This document shows positions 42,487 through 51,004 of a stretch of 64,000 nucleotides of DNA, in pieces. This DNA comes from Polaromonas sp. 39-63-25 (lineage in GTDB: Bacteria; Pseudomonadota; Gammaproteobacteria; Burkholderiales; Burkholderiaceae_C): positions 372,001 to 436,000 of the forward strand of contig NZ_NCJH01000006.1 in assembly GCF_002278925.1 (NCBI RefSeq), written 5' to 3'. Positions within the stretch are counted from its first letter, which is position 1. Every line of letters begins with the position of its first letter. A program made the translations under genes and the position numbers. A model generated the notes under the pieces. It was given only the letters and a program-made list of their open reading frames with translations, made no database searches and was not told the DNA's origin.

Positions 42487-43326
42487 TCAGTCCACGAAAA
42501 AATCAGGGATGAAATTCTTTGTGCCCGGCGTTACCGAATACTTCTCAAGGTCCGTCACGCCATGCGCGGCCAGCAATTCGTCGTCAATATAAAAGTTGCC
42601 GGTTTGCATGCCCGTGCTGGTGAGGATCAGATGGGCCGCATCGGAAAGGATCTCCGGCTTGCGGCACAGCTTCAGGTCCACACCGGGAATCATCTGAAGG
42701 GCGGCCGTGGCAATCGCGGTGCGCGGCCACAGGCTGTTGACGGCAATGCCGTATTTCCTGAATTCCCCGGAATGTCCCAGGGTGCACATGCTCATGCCGT
42801 ACTTGGCCATGGTGTAGGCCGTGTGGTTCTCGAACCAGTGTTGCTTCATGCTCAGCGGCGGCGACATGGTGAGTACCTGCGGCTTGCGCCCGGCCAGCGC
42901 GGATTTCTTCAACTCCGCCAGACAAGCCTGGGTGCACAGGTAGGTGCCGCGCGCATTGATGCCGTTCATCAGGTCATAACGCTTCATCGGCGTGTGTTCG
43001 GTGCCGGTCAGGCTGATGGCGCTGGCGTTGTTGACCAGGATGTCGATGCCGCCGAAAGCCTCGACCGCCTTGGCCACTGCGGCCGCCACGGCCTCTTCGT
43101 CACGGATATCCACCGCCAGCGGCAGCGCCTGCCCGCCCGCAGCTTTCACCGCTTCGGCCGCGCTGTAAATCGTGCCCGGCAGCTTGGGGTTGGGGTCGGT
43201 GGTTTTGGCCAGGATCACGATGTTGGCGCCGTCGGCCGCGGCACGGGTGGCGATCGCCAGGCCGATGCCACGCGAGGCGCCGGTGATGAACAGGGTTTTG
43301 CCTTTGAGACCGGGAACTGAACTCAT
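42487..43326 (-). CDS. HSDL2-like short-chain dehydrogenase
   Basis: A 279-residue SDR: LFITGASRGIGLAIA cofactor loop, NNASAIS, ISPP-like LTMSPPLSMKQHWFENH and the catalytic AYTMAKYGMSMCTLG (YxxxK). The motifs match the hydroxysteroid-dehydrogenase-like 2 group, a fatty-acid-linked dehydrogenase of unknown substrate. It follows the enoyl-CoA hydratase gene in the same direction, with repeat R7 between them. Confidence 0.87.
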   Translation of the reverse strand: MSSVPGLKGKTLFITGASRGIGLAIATRAAADGANIVILAKTTDPNPKLPGTIYSAAEAVKAAGGQALPLAVDIRDEEAVAAAVAKAVEAFGGIDILVNNASAISLTGTEHTPMKRYDLMNGINARGTYLCTQACLAELKKSALAGRKPQVLTMSPPLSMKQHWFENHTAYTMAKYGMSMCTLGHSGEFRKYGIAVNSLWPRTAIATAALQMIPGVDLKLCRKPEILSDAAHLILTSTGMQTGNFYIDDELLAAHGVTDLEKYSVTPGTKNFIPDFFVD

Positions 43327-43340
43327 GATGCCTCCTGAGT

Positions 43341-43396
43341 GCTACACAATTTATAGCTGCCTGCGCTTGCTGGATAAGGGATCAAGCCCAGTTTTG
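43341..43396 (+). repeat. Dispersed palindromic element, copy R7
   Basis: GCTACACAATTTATAGC, TGCCTGCGCTTGC and a degenerate CAAGCCCAG end. Intergenic, between the SDR and hydratase genes; it touches the hydratase stop. Confidence 0.8.
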
Positions 43397-43398
43397 CC

Positions 43399-44175
43399 TC
43401 AAACCCCGGAGAAATCCGGCTTGCGCTTTTGCATGAAGGCGCCGAAAGCTTCGCGGGCGGCCGGCTCCTTGAGCATGCGGCCAAAACTCACCCCTTCTTC
43501 GGCCATGCGCTCGGCCACCATTCCGGCCTGGCCTTTTTTCATCAGTCGCTTGGTTTCCACCAGCGAGCTCAGCGGTTTGGCCGCGAGTTTTTGCGCCTGG
43601 CGCTGCGCCAGCGCGTTGGCTTCGGCGGGTGGCACGATGCGGTTGATCAGGCCCATCTCGAGCGCCGACTCGGCCATGAAGGGTTCACCCAGCAGCAGCG
43701 CCTCGGCCGCGCGTGCGTAACCCATCAGCTGCGGTGCCAGAAAGCTCGACGCCGCTTCCGGGCACAGGCCCAGGTTCACAAAAGGCATGGAAAACGCAGC
43801 GTTATCGCCGGCATAAACCAGATCGCAGTGCAGCAGCAGCGTGGTGCCTATGCCCACCGCGGGCCCACACACGGCAGCCACCAGCGGCTTGGGGAAGGTG
43901 CTGATGCCGCGCAGGAAGCGGAACACCGGCGACTCGTGGGTGGCGGGCGGGCCATTGAGGAAATCACCGATGTCGTTGCCGGCCGAAAAAATGCTTTCGT
44001 GGCCCTGGATCACCACCACGCGCACGGCCGCATCGGCATGGGCAGCGTCCAGCGCGTCGGCCATGGCAGCGTACATGGCCGAGGTGATGGAGTTTTTCTT
44101 CTCGACCCGGTTCAGTGTGATGGTCATCACCGCGTTGTCGGTATGGACCAGGATGTCTTGGGAGGATGCGCTCAT
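43399..44175 (-). CDS. Enoyl-CoA hydratase/isomerase
   Basis: A 258-residue crotonase with oxyanion-hole segments QGHESIFSAGNDIGDFL and CGPAVGIGTTLLLHCDLVYAG, then FSMPFVNLGLCPEAASS and KPLSSLVETKRLMKK. The FVNLGLCPE segment resembles delta3,delta2-enoyl-CoA isomerase-type (PECI-like) members, so it may help degrade unsaturated acids. It is part of the beta-oxidation series. Confidence 0.86.
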   Translation of the reverse strand: MSASSQDILVHTDNAVMTITLNRVEKKNSITSAMYAAMADALDAAHADAAVRVVVIQGHESIFSAGNDIGDFLNGPPATHESPVFRFLRGISTFPKPLVAAVCGPAVGIGTTLLLHCDLVYAGDNAAFSMPFVNLGLCPEAASSFLAPQLMGYARAAEALLLGEPFMAESALEMGLINRIVPPAEANALAQRQAQKLAAKPLSSLVETKRLMKKGQAGMVAERMAEEGVSFGRMLKEPAAREAFGAFMQKRKPDFSGV

Positions 44176-44230
44176 TGGAATTCCTGAAGTGTTGTTGCTG
44201 AGGTTGTGGGGATGATGGCGGGCGCCACCC

Positions 44231-45040
44231 TCATTCCTTGTAGTAGACGACCTGGTGTGTGGTCACCAGCAATTGACCGGCCTCGTTCCACAACTGCGCC
44301 GTCTGGTCGAAATAGCCGCTGCGAAAGGCCTGGGCCTGCGTCTGCCCCAGCAGGTAGCCGCTACCGGTGGCCTGCAGCAGGGCTGTATCGGCATGGTAAT
44401 ACACCGTCATCGACACCGTGCCTACCGGCACCAGCAGCGGTCGGCGGCGCCAGACGCGCGGATAAAACACATCCGACAGCGCCGTGAGCGAGGCGAAATC
44501 CAGCGGCCGGGGCGGGTCGTCGCGCAGCCACAGCAGGGTGCGGCTGGCGCCCTGGTCGGCCCCGTGCCATTCGGTGGGAATCGCGCCCTCGGCAAAACGC
44601 ATCTCATAACGTTGGACCCACTCAACCCGGGTCGGGCCATCGGCCCGGGCGACATCGGCGGGGGCCGCGACGGCCGGCATGGCGTGTTCGTCGGTGCCCC
44701 AGGTGTCGCGTCGCAGGCCGAAAAAGGCGGTGCCGGTCAGCACCGTCTCGCCGTCCTGTTGCATCTCGATCACCCAGTGCTGGGTCGAGCGGTTGGTGCG
44801 CGCGGGTCGAGCGCTCACGGTAAACGGCCCGTCCGCCAGCGCGGCGGCGAAGTTGACAGTCAGCGAAATCGGATCCCCCAGGCGCTGCGGATGCTGCAGC
44901 ACGGCATTCAAGGCCTGCGCCGCCGTGACGCCGCCGAAGGGCCCGACCATGTTGGCATAGGCGGCGCTGGTGTGACCGAGAAATGTCCCGTCGGCCTGCG
45001 CCTGCAGGGCCACCGCGGTATCAAAAGGATGAAAACTCAT
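44231..45040 (-). CDS. TesB-like double-hotdog acyl-CoA thioesterase
   Basis: A 269-residue protein. The first hotdog (AYANMVGPFGGVTAAQALNA) and the second (LTALSDVFYPRVW, MTVYYHADTALLQATGSGYLL) match the TesB-like thioesterase family. It releases free acids from CoA and may relieve CoA trapping during beta-oxidation. It lies 55 bp upstream of the hydratase and 27 bp downstream of the hydrolase. Confidence 0.83.
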   Translation of the reverse strand: MSFHPFDTAVALQAQADGTFLGHTSAAYANMVGPFGGVTAAQALNAVLQHPQRLGDPISLTVNFAAALADGPFTVSARPARTNRSTQHWVIEMQQDGETVLTGTAFFGLRRDTWGTDEHAMPAVAAPADVARADGPTRVEWVQRYEMRFAEGAIPTEWHGADQGASRTLLWLRDDPPRPLDFASLTALSDVFYPRVWRRRPLLVPVGTVSMTVYYHADTALLQATGSGYLLGQTQAQAFRSGYFDQTAQLWNEAGQLLVTTHQVVYYKE

Positions 45041-45067
45041 GGTCGGAGTATGCCGCCGCCGTCGGTC

Positions 45068-45964
45068 TCAGGCAGTCGTGCCGGGGACGCCAGCCACCGG
45101 ACGGGCCTGGCGCATGTGCTCCAGAATCTGCACCGTGTGCGGCCACAGGTTCTGACGGAACTGTTGCCTGAAAAAACCGAAATGGCCGATGCGCTTGACG
45201 CCCAGCTCGCCCGGCGTGATGCGCTCAAAACTGCGCGAGGCGCCGCTGTACAGGTTGATCAGGTTCTGCGTGCCGCGCCAGGTCATCAGTTCATCGTCGG
45301 TGATGGACAGCGCCTGCACCGGAAACCTGGCCTGCGCATAGGCCAGACGCGCGCCTTCGCCTTCGGCGCCCACGCTGTAAAGCGGGTTCAGGCACCATTT
45401 TCGCCACTGCAGCATCACGCCGGCCGGCAGGTCGCCGACTTTCTTCAGTTTGCGTCCCGGGAAATAGCCGCACAGGCGTGTGGCCAGCGGCACCAGCACG
45501 TACCAGAAGTACAGCACCATGCGCTTGAGTTGCGGTGCGTTGTCGCGCCAGTAACCGCTGCCGGCGGCAATGCTGACCAGGCCGTCGACCTGGTGCTGGT
45601 TTTTCAGAAAACCCGGCAGTTGCGCGCCCAGGCTGTGGCCCAGCAGGTAAAGCGGCGCATCCGGCAAGGCGGCCTTGGCCGAGGCCACCACCGCGTCGTA
45701 GTCGCTGGCCCAGTCGAACAAATCGGCCTGGAACCCGCGCAGCGAGCCATCCGGCGTACCCGGCAGCGACTCCCCGGAACCGCGGTAGTCAAAGGTCGTG
45801 ACCCGGAAGCCCTGGCCCGACAACCACTCGGCAAACGGCGCGTAATAGTCCTGCCGCACGCCCATCGCGCCGCCAATGACGACGCTGGCCCGCGCAAGCG
45901 TGCCGGCCTCGTAAACCCGCAGGGCGAGTTGGGAAGTGCCCGATTCCAGAACCTGCTGTTGCAT
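45068..45964 (-). CDS. Alpha/beta-hydrolase (COG4757-like)
   Basis: A 298-residue hydrolase. The nucleophile elbow GHSLGA is near residue 115, GAMGVRQDYYAPFA carries the oxyanion region, and the late RIGHFGFFR supplies the catalytic His. FPGRKLKKVGDLPAGVMLQW is typical of the COG4757 'predicted hydrolase' group. ATG 45964 is used; eight extra upstream codons are possible. The role in lipid breakdown is inferred from neighbours. Confidence 0.83.
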   Translation of the reverse strand: MQQQVLESGTSQLALRVYEAGTLARASVVIGGAMGVRQDYYAPFAEWLSGQGFRVTTFDYRGSGESLPGTPDGSLRGFQADLFDWASDYDAVVASAKAALPDAPLYLLGHSLGAQLPGFLKNQHQVDGLVSIAAGSGYWRDNAPQLKRMVLYFWYVLVPLATRLCGYFPGRKLKKVGDLPAGVMLQWRKWCLNPLYSVGAEGEGARLAYAQARFPVQALSITDDELMTWRGTQNLINLYSGASRSFERITPGELGVKRIGHFGFFRQQFRQNLWPHTVQILEHMRQARPVAGVPGTTA

Positions 45965-45998
45965 GATTTTTCCTCCAACAAACCACAATGCCTTTACG

Positions 45999-46118
45999 GC
46001 GTAGCGAGCGGGATGCAGTGCGAGGCGCGGGTGCCCGAAGAAAACCGGAGCGACCTAAAGGGTCGTGAGGATTTTCTTGGGGCTGCAACGACGCAATGCG
46101 CCCGCGCAGTAGCCGCTA
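45999..46118. repeat. Structured stop-codon-abutting repeat, copy T2
   Basis: The same frame as T1 (GCGTAGCGAGCGGG...GCGCAGTAGC) but with different stem sequences that still pair: GCGACC/GGTCGT and AGAAAA/TTTTCT. It ends at the base before the thiolase stop codon (46119-46121). Confidence 0.8.
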
Positions 46119-47318
46119 CTACACCCGTTCGAAGATGCCGGCGGCGCCTTGCCCCATCCCCACACACATGGTCACCATCCCGTACTTCAGCTGGTGCCGG
46201 TGCAGCGCATGGATCACCGTGGCGGCACGAATCGCGCCGGTGGCGCCCAGCGGATGGCCCAGCGCAATCGCGCCGCCCATCGGGTTGACTTTGGCGGCGT
46301 TCAGGCCCAGCGTGTTGATGACCGCCAGCGACTGCGCGGCAAAAGCCTCGTTCAGTTCAAACCAGTCGATGTCGTCCTGCTGCAGGCCGGCATAACGCAA
46401 GGCCGCGGGAATCGCCTCGATCGGGCCTATGCCCATGATGTGCGGCGGCACACCCTTGGCGGCGTAGCTGACAAAACGCGCGAGCGGCTTGAGGCCGTGT
46501 TCCTTGACCGCTTTTTCACTGGCCAGGATCAGCGCACCGGCACCGTCCGAAGTTTGCGAGCTGTTGCCCGCCGTGACTGAGCCGCGCGCGGCGAACACTG
46601 TCTTGAGTTTGGCCAGGCCTTCGAGCGAGGTGTCGGGGCGCGGGCCTTCGTCCAGGCTGACGGTGCGGGTTTTGCTGATGACTTCGCCGCTCTCCAGATC
46701 CGGCGAACGGTCGGTGACCTCGACCGGCGTGATCTCGGCGGTGAACTCGCCGGCCTGCTGCGCCTTGATCGCCTTCTGGTGCGACTCGACCGCAAACTGG
46801 TCCTGCGCCTCGCGCGAGACCTTCCATTGCTGCGCGACCTTTTCCGCCGTCAGACCCATGCCGTAGGCAATACCGATGTTCTCGTCGTTGGCAAACATGG
46901 CTGGCGACAGTGAGGGCGAGTTGCCCGACATCGGCACCATGCTCATGCTTTCGGTGCCTGCGGCAATCATCACATCGGCCTCGCCGACACGGATGCGGTC
47001 GGCCGCCATCTGGATGGCGGAAAGACCCGACGCGCAAAAGCGGTTGACGGTGATGCCGCCGACGCTGGTCGGCAGGCCGGCCAGCACCGCGCCAATACGC
47101 GCGATGTTCAGGCCCTGCGGGCCTTCAGGAATCGCACAGCCGCAAATGAGGTCTTCGATCGCTTTGGGATCCAGCGTGGGCACCTGCGCGAGCGCAGCGT
47201 GCAGCGCACGCACCAGCAGCTCATCGGGGCGGGTGTTGCGGAAAAACCCCCGGTGCGAGCGCCCGATGGGCGTGCGCGTGGCGGCGACGATGTAGGCTTC
47301 CTGGACTTGTTTGGCCAT
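46119..47318 (-). CDS. Acetyl-CoA C-acyltransferase (3-ketoacyl-CoA thiolase)
   Basis: A 399-residue thiolase. The active-site Cys is in NRFCASGLSAIQMAAD (about residue 90), the His in GGAIALGHPLGATGA and the second Cys in TMCVGMGQGAAG. It performs the last step of beta-oxidation. It pairs functionally with the FadN-type protein two genes upstream. Repeat T2 follows the stop codon. Confidence 0.92.
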   Translation of the reverse strand: MAKQVQEAYIVAATRTPIGRSHRGFFRNTRPDELLVRALHAALAQVPTLDPKAIEDLICGCAIPEGPQGLNIARIGAVLAGLPTSVGGITVNRFCASGLSAIQMAADRIRVGEADVMIAAGTESMSMVPMSGNSPSLSPAMFANDENIGIAYGMGLTAEKVAQQWKVSREAQDQFAVESHQKAIKAQQAGEFTAEITPVEVTDRSPDLESGEVISKTRTVSLDEGPRPDTSLEGLAKLKTVFAARGSVTAGNSSQTSDGAGALILASEKAVKEHGLKPLARFVSYAAKGVPPHIMGIGPIEAIPAALRYAGLQQDDIDWFELNEAFAAQSLAVINTLGLNAAKVNPMGGAIALGHPLGATGAIRAATVIHALHRHQLKYGMVTMCVGMGQGAAGIFERV

Positions 47319-47360
47319 GATGTTTTCCTTTTTTGATTCTTCAGCGATTGATTGCGCTGT

Positions 47361-47870
47361 TTAACTTTTACGCGGGCCGGAGGGAATCCAGGCCCAGACA
47401 AATTCGCATTCGACCGGGTTCACCCCGGCCTCGTCGGTCACAGTGACGGACACCGTCACTTCGCCCTTGTCGCTGGCCTGCATGGCGGCGCGCTGCTCGT
47501 CGCTCAAGGTGGCCACGGCGCGCAGTGCGCCGGTGGCGCGCTTTTTGAACGCCATCTTCAGTTCCTTGGCCAGCGGCGTGCAGTCATCACGCACATTCAT
47601 GCCGACCACCATGCCGGTGGCGGTTTCCGCCAGCAGATTCATCGCCGAAGCATGGATGCCACCAATGTGGTTCTGCACCTTCTTCTCGTTCTTGACGCCG
47701 ATCTCGACCCTGCTGACTGTCATCTCCAGAAAGTCCAACCCCGCCGTGCCGGTGAAAGGTACGGCGCGGTGCATCACCAGGCCACGGCACCAGGTGCGCG
47801 CAAAAGCCGGCACGTCGGACAGCCGGTTCAATTGGCGTTCGAGGCGATTGGGGTTGTTGTGTGTGGTCAT
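47361..47870 (-). CDS. DUF4442-type hotdog protein
   Basis: A 169-residue hotdog-fold protein (NHIGGIHASAMNLLAETATGM is the core helix region, LAKELKMAFKKRATG follows). It is homologous to DUF4442/thioesterase-like proteins often placed between fadB- and fadA-type genes. It probably acts on acyl-CoA, but the activity is unproven. ATG 47870 gives MTTHNNPNRL; the frame extends a further 14 codons upstream. Confidence 0.78.
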   Translation of the reverse strand: MTTHNNPNRLERQLNRLSDVPAFARTWCRGLVMHRAVPFTGTAGLDFLEMTVSRVEIGVKNEKKVQNHIGGIHASAMNLLAETATGMVVGMNVRDDCTPLAKELKMAFKKRATGALRAVATLSDEQRAAMQASDKGEVTVSVTVTDEAGVNPVECEFVWAWIPSGPRKS

Positions 47871-47895
47871 AAAGTTGCGGTTCGTGATTGAAAAA

Positions 47896-48010
47896 GCGTA
47901 GCGAGGAGGCATCAGGCTAGGCGCGGGCGCCCGGAAGCAACCGGAACGTACTTCTGTACGTGAGGATTGATTCTGGGCTGCAACGACGCATGATGCCTTC
48001 GCAGTAGCTT
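47896..48010. repeat. Structured stop-codon-abutting repeat, copy T3
   Basis: The third copy, with apical stem ACGTAC/GTACGT, middle stem GAAGCAA/TTGATTC (one mismatch) and basal stem GGCATC/GATGCC. It lies two bases from the HADH/ECH gene stop (48013). Confidence 0.8.
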
Positions 48011-48012
48011 TA

Positions 48013-50421
48013 TCAATTACGAAGAGGTTTGCCTGTGCTCATCATTCCCATGATCCTCTCCTGGGTCTTGGGGTGCTCGAGCAACGAACAGAAGGCCTTG
48101 CGCTCCAGCGTCATCACGTATTCCTCGGTCACCAGCGAACCGGCATCGACATCACCGCCGCAGACCACGTTGGCGATCAGGCTGGCAATGTGGAAGTCGT
48201 GCGCGCTGATGAAGCCGCCGTCGCGCATGTTGACCAGCTGGCCCTTGATGGTGGCCAGGCCGCTGCGGCCGACCACCGGGAAAGGCCGCTTGTGCGGTGC
48301 GCGGTAGCCGGAGGTGAACAGCGCGCGCGCTTCGTTGAGCGCCACAAACAACAGCTCGTCCTTGTGGGGCACGATCACATCGCTGTCGAGCAGGTAGCCG
48401 ATCTTGCGGCTCTCGATGGCGCTGGTGCCGACCTTGGCCATGGCCGCAGCGGTGAAGCCTTCGGTCAGGAAAGGCAAGATGTCCTTGCCGGTGGACGTTG
48501 CCGCATTCTCCGCAGCGCGGCGCGCAATATAGGTCAGGCCGCCGGCACCGGGCACCAGGCCCACACCGACTTCGACCAGACCGATGTAGCTTTCCATCGC
48601 GGCCACGCGTTTGGCCGAGTACACCGCCATCTCGCAGCCGCCGCCCAGCGCCAGGCCGCGCACGGCCGACACCACGGGAACCGCCGCATAACGCAGCTTG
48701 AGCATCACGTTCTGCATCTCGGCCTCGGCGCCTTCCACGGCCGAGACACCGGCCATCATGAAGGCCGGCAGCATGGCCTGCAGGTCGGCACCGGCCGAGA
48801 ACATCTCGTCGTTCGACCAGATCACCAGGCCCTTGTAACTTTTCTCGGCGAGGTCCACGCCCATCGCCAGGCCTTCGACCACATCGGGGCTGATGGCGTG
48901 CATCTTGGTCTTGATGCTGGCGATCAGCACATCGCCCTGTTCGCCGGCCAGCGTCCACAGACGGATCGCATCGTCTTCGTGCAGCGTCGTGCCGGCGGTC
49001 ATGAAGTCGGGCAGTGCCTCGCCCAGCAGTTTTTCAGGGAAGTGCTGGCGCTCGTAGACGGGAAGCGCGCGGCGCGCCACAAACTTTCCGGCCGAAGCGC
49101 TCCAGGAGCCCTGCGCCGTGTGCACGCCGCCGGCCTCGGCGACCGGGCCCTTGAACACCCACTCGGGCAGCGGCGCCTTGCACAGCGCCTTGCCCGCGGC
49201 TATGTCTTCCTGGATCATCGTCGCGACGGCCAGCCAGCCGGCTTCCTGCCACAACTCGAACGGGCCTTGCTTCATGCCGAAGCCCCAGCGCATGGCCTGG
49301 TCGACATCGCGCGCGTTGTCGGCAATGGTAGCCAGATGCACGGCGGCATAGTGAAAGCTGTTGCGCAGGATGGCCCAGAGGAACTGGCCCTGCGGTCCTT
49401 CGGCGTTGCGCAGCAGGCGCAGGCGCTCGGCTGCCGGCCGCTTGAGCATGCGGGTGTACACCTCGTCGGCCTTCTGGCCGCCGGGCACGTACTCCTCGCT
49501 GTCCAGCTCGAAGCGCAACACGTCGCGCCCCACCTTCTTGTAGAAACCGGCCCTGGACTTCTGGCCCAGGTTGCCCAGTTCCAGCAGTTTTTTCAGCACC
49601 TCGGGCGTGCCGAAGCTGGGGTAGAACGGATCGCTCTTTTCGTCCAGGTTGTCCTGCAGGGTCTTGATGACATGGGCCATGGTGTCCAGGCCCACCACGT
49701 CGGCGGTGCGGAAGGTACCGCTGCTGGCGCGGCCCAGTTTCTTGCCGGTCAGGTCATCGACCACGTCGTAGGTCAGGCCGAAGTTCTCGACCTCTTTCAT
49801 CGTCGCCAGCATGCCGGCGATGCCGACGCGGTTGGCCACGAAGTTGGGCGTGTCGTGGGCGCGGATCACGCCCTTGCCCAGGCCGCTGGTCACAAAGGCT
49901 TCGAGGTCGTCGAGCACCCGGGGATCGGTGGTCGGGGTGTTGATCAGCTCGACCAGCGTCATGTAACGCGGCGGGTTGAAGAAGTGGATGCCGCAAAAAC
50001 GCGGCTTGATCGATTCCGGCAATGCCTCGCTGAGTTTGGTGATCGACAGGCCCGAGGTGTTGCTCGCAACGATGGCGCCTTCACCGATGAAGGGCGCGAT
50101 CTTGTGGTACAGGTCCGTCTTCCAGTCCATGCGTTCGGCAATCGCCTCGATGATCAGGTCGCACTCCTTCAGAACATCCATGTGCTCCTCGTAGTTGGCC
50201 TGCTGGATCAGGGCCGCGTCTTCGGGCACGCCCAGCGGTGCGGGCTTGAGCTTTTTCAGGCCTTCGATCGCGCGGCTGACGATGCCGTTTTTCGGCCCTT
50301 CTTTGGCGGGCAGGTCAAACAGCACCACCGGCACCTTGAGGTTGACCAGATGGGCAGCGATCTGCGCACCCATCACGCCGGCACCGAGCACGGCGACTTT
50401 TTTGACTTGGAAGCGGGACAT
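48013..50421 (-). CDS. Bifunctional 3-hydroxyacyl-CoA dehydrogenase / enoyl-CoA hydratase, FadN type
   Basis: An 802-residue enzyme with the dehydrogenase domain first: NAD-binding VAVLGAGVMGAQIAAHL, SNTSGLSI, GIHFFNPPRYM (catalytic His region) and two 3HCDH C-terminal domains to about residue 430. The crotonase domain follows at about residue 510-700 (EMFSAGADLQAML, GLALGGGCEMAVYS). This order is opposite to E. coli FadB and matches Bacillus FadN-type proteins. It hydrates and oxidises enoyl-CoA in beta-oxidation. It is separated from the DUF2147 gene by an inverted repeat. Confidence 0.9.
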   Translation of the reverse strand: MSRFQVKKVAVLGAGVMGAQIAAHLVNLKVPVVLFDLPAKEGPKNGIVSRAIEGLKKLKPAPLGVPEDAALIQQANYEEHMDVLKECDLIIEAIAERMDWKTDLYHKIAPFIGEGAIVASNTSGLSITKLSEALPESIKPRFCGIHFFNPPRYMTLVELINTPTTDPRVLDDLEAFVTSGLGKGVIRAHDTPNFVANRVGIAGMLATMKEVENFGLTYDVVDDLTGKKLGRASSGTFRTADVVGLDTMAHVIKTLQDNLDEKSDPFYPSFGTPEVLKKLLELGNLGQKSRAGFYKKVGRDVLRFELDSEEYVPGGQKADEVYTRMLKRPAAERLRLLRNAEGPQGQFLWAILRNSFHYAAVHLATIADNARDVDQAMRWGFGMKQGPFELWQEAGWLAVATMIQEDIAAGKALCKAPLPEWVFKGPVAEAGGVHTAQGSWSASAGKFVARRALPVYERQHFPEKLLGEALPDFMTAGTTLHEDDAIRLWTLAGEQGDVLIASIKTKMHAISPDVVEGLAMGVDLAEKSYKGLVIWSNDEMFSAGADLQAMLPAFMMAGVSAVEGAEAEMQNVMLKLRYAAVPVVSAVRGLALGGGCEMAVYSAKRVAAMESYIGLVEVGVGLVPGAGGLTYIARRAAENAATSTGKDILPFLTEGFTAAAMAKVGTSAIESRKIGYLLDSDVIVPHKDELLFVALNEARALFTSGYRAPHKRPFPVVGRSGLATIKGQLVNMRDGGFISAHDFHIASLIANVVCGGDVDAGSLVTEEYVMTLERKAFCSLLEHPKTQERIMGMMSTGKPLRN

Positions 50422-50443
50422 GGTTTCTCTTTCTTTTCTATTC

Positions 50444-50515
50444 CGTTCGGGCTGAGCTGGTCGAAACCATGGGCGATTTCGTGAAGCCCCTTCGACAGGC
50501 TCAGGGAGAACGGAT
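50444..50515. repeat. Inverted-repeat element of the TTCGACAGGCTCAG type
   Basis: CCGTTCGGGCTGAGC-TGGTCGAA on the left and TTCGACAGGCTCAGGGAGAACGG on the right are near-perfect inverted arms. A single arm-like copy (TTTCGACAAGCTCAGGACGATCGG) lies at 59203-59226 between dctP and dctQ. It is a widely scattered proteobacterial intergenic repeat, as far as I recall. Confidence 0.7.
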
Positions 50516-50523
50516 GTTGATGG

Positions 50524-50958
50524 TTACGGAATACGGACCCAGGTCTGGGTGCGGCCGAAGGGACCGAACGAGCCCCGAACTTCAAGCTTTTTGCCGCCTT
50601 CGGCAGGCGTCAGACGCAGCGTGTAGTTGCGGCCGTTTTCGGGGTCCAGGATCTTGCCGCCCTCCCACACCTCTTTGCCTTCGGCCTTTTGGGCGCCGCG
50701 GATGATCTCCAGGCCAAGAATCGGCTTGTCCTTGCGGTCATCGCTGCACTTGTCGCAGACGTCGTCAGGCTTGACGTCCTTGCCCAGGCGCGTGGCGATC
50801 CTGCCGCTGAGCACACCGGCGCTCTCGACAATCCGGATCTCGGCCCTGGCCTCGCCGGTCTTGTCGTCCACGTTGCGCCACAGGCCGACCGGTGTCATCT
50901 GGGCCAGGGCCGGGACGGCCATCGCTCCCAAAAATATAGCTGTCAGCGCACGGTACAT
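50524..50958 (-). CDS. DUF2147 periplasmic protein
   Basis: A 144-residue secreted protein: signal peptide MYRALTAIFLGAMAVPALA, then a beta-rich DUF2147 domain (GLWRNVDDKTGEARAEIRI, GGKILDPENGRNYTLRL) with a CDKC pair. Function unknown; the fold resembles small lipocalin-like domains. The start codon and first ~10 codons lie in repeat R8, so the element supplies much of the signal peptide. An upstream start at 51000 would remove the signal-peptide character. Confidence 0.83.
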   Translation of the reverse strand: MYRALTAIFLGAMAVPALAQMTPVGLWRNVDDKTGEARAEIRIVESAGVLSGRIATRLGKDVKPDDVCDKCSDDRKDKPILGLEIIRGAQKAEGKEVWEGGKILDPENGRNYTLRLTPAEGGKKLEVRGSFGPFGRTQTWVRIP

Positions 50959-50980
50959 ATGGGCTCCAGGGCTAAAAGGC
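50924..50980 (+). repeat. Dispersed palindromic element, copy R8 (forms the DUF2147 signal peptide)
   Basis: GCTCCCAAAAATATAGC, TGTCAGCGCACG and GGGCTCCAGGGC, antisense to the gene and read as MYRALTAIFLGA. Confidence 0.65.
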
Positions 50981-51004
50981 ATACAAAAAAAAGACGTCAA
51001 CCGG

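Noticed and set aside
48073-50484. An 803-codon rightward open frame opposite the HADH/ECH gene
   Set aside because: It is a shadow: the leftward frame has complete, recognisable catalytic domains, while this product is rich in His/Gln/Arg/Val with no family features. Long antisense frames are expected at this GC content.
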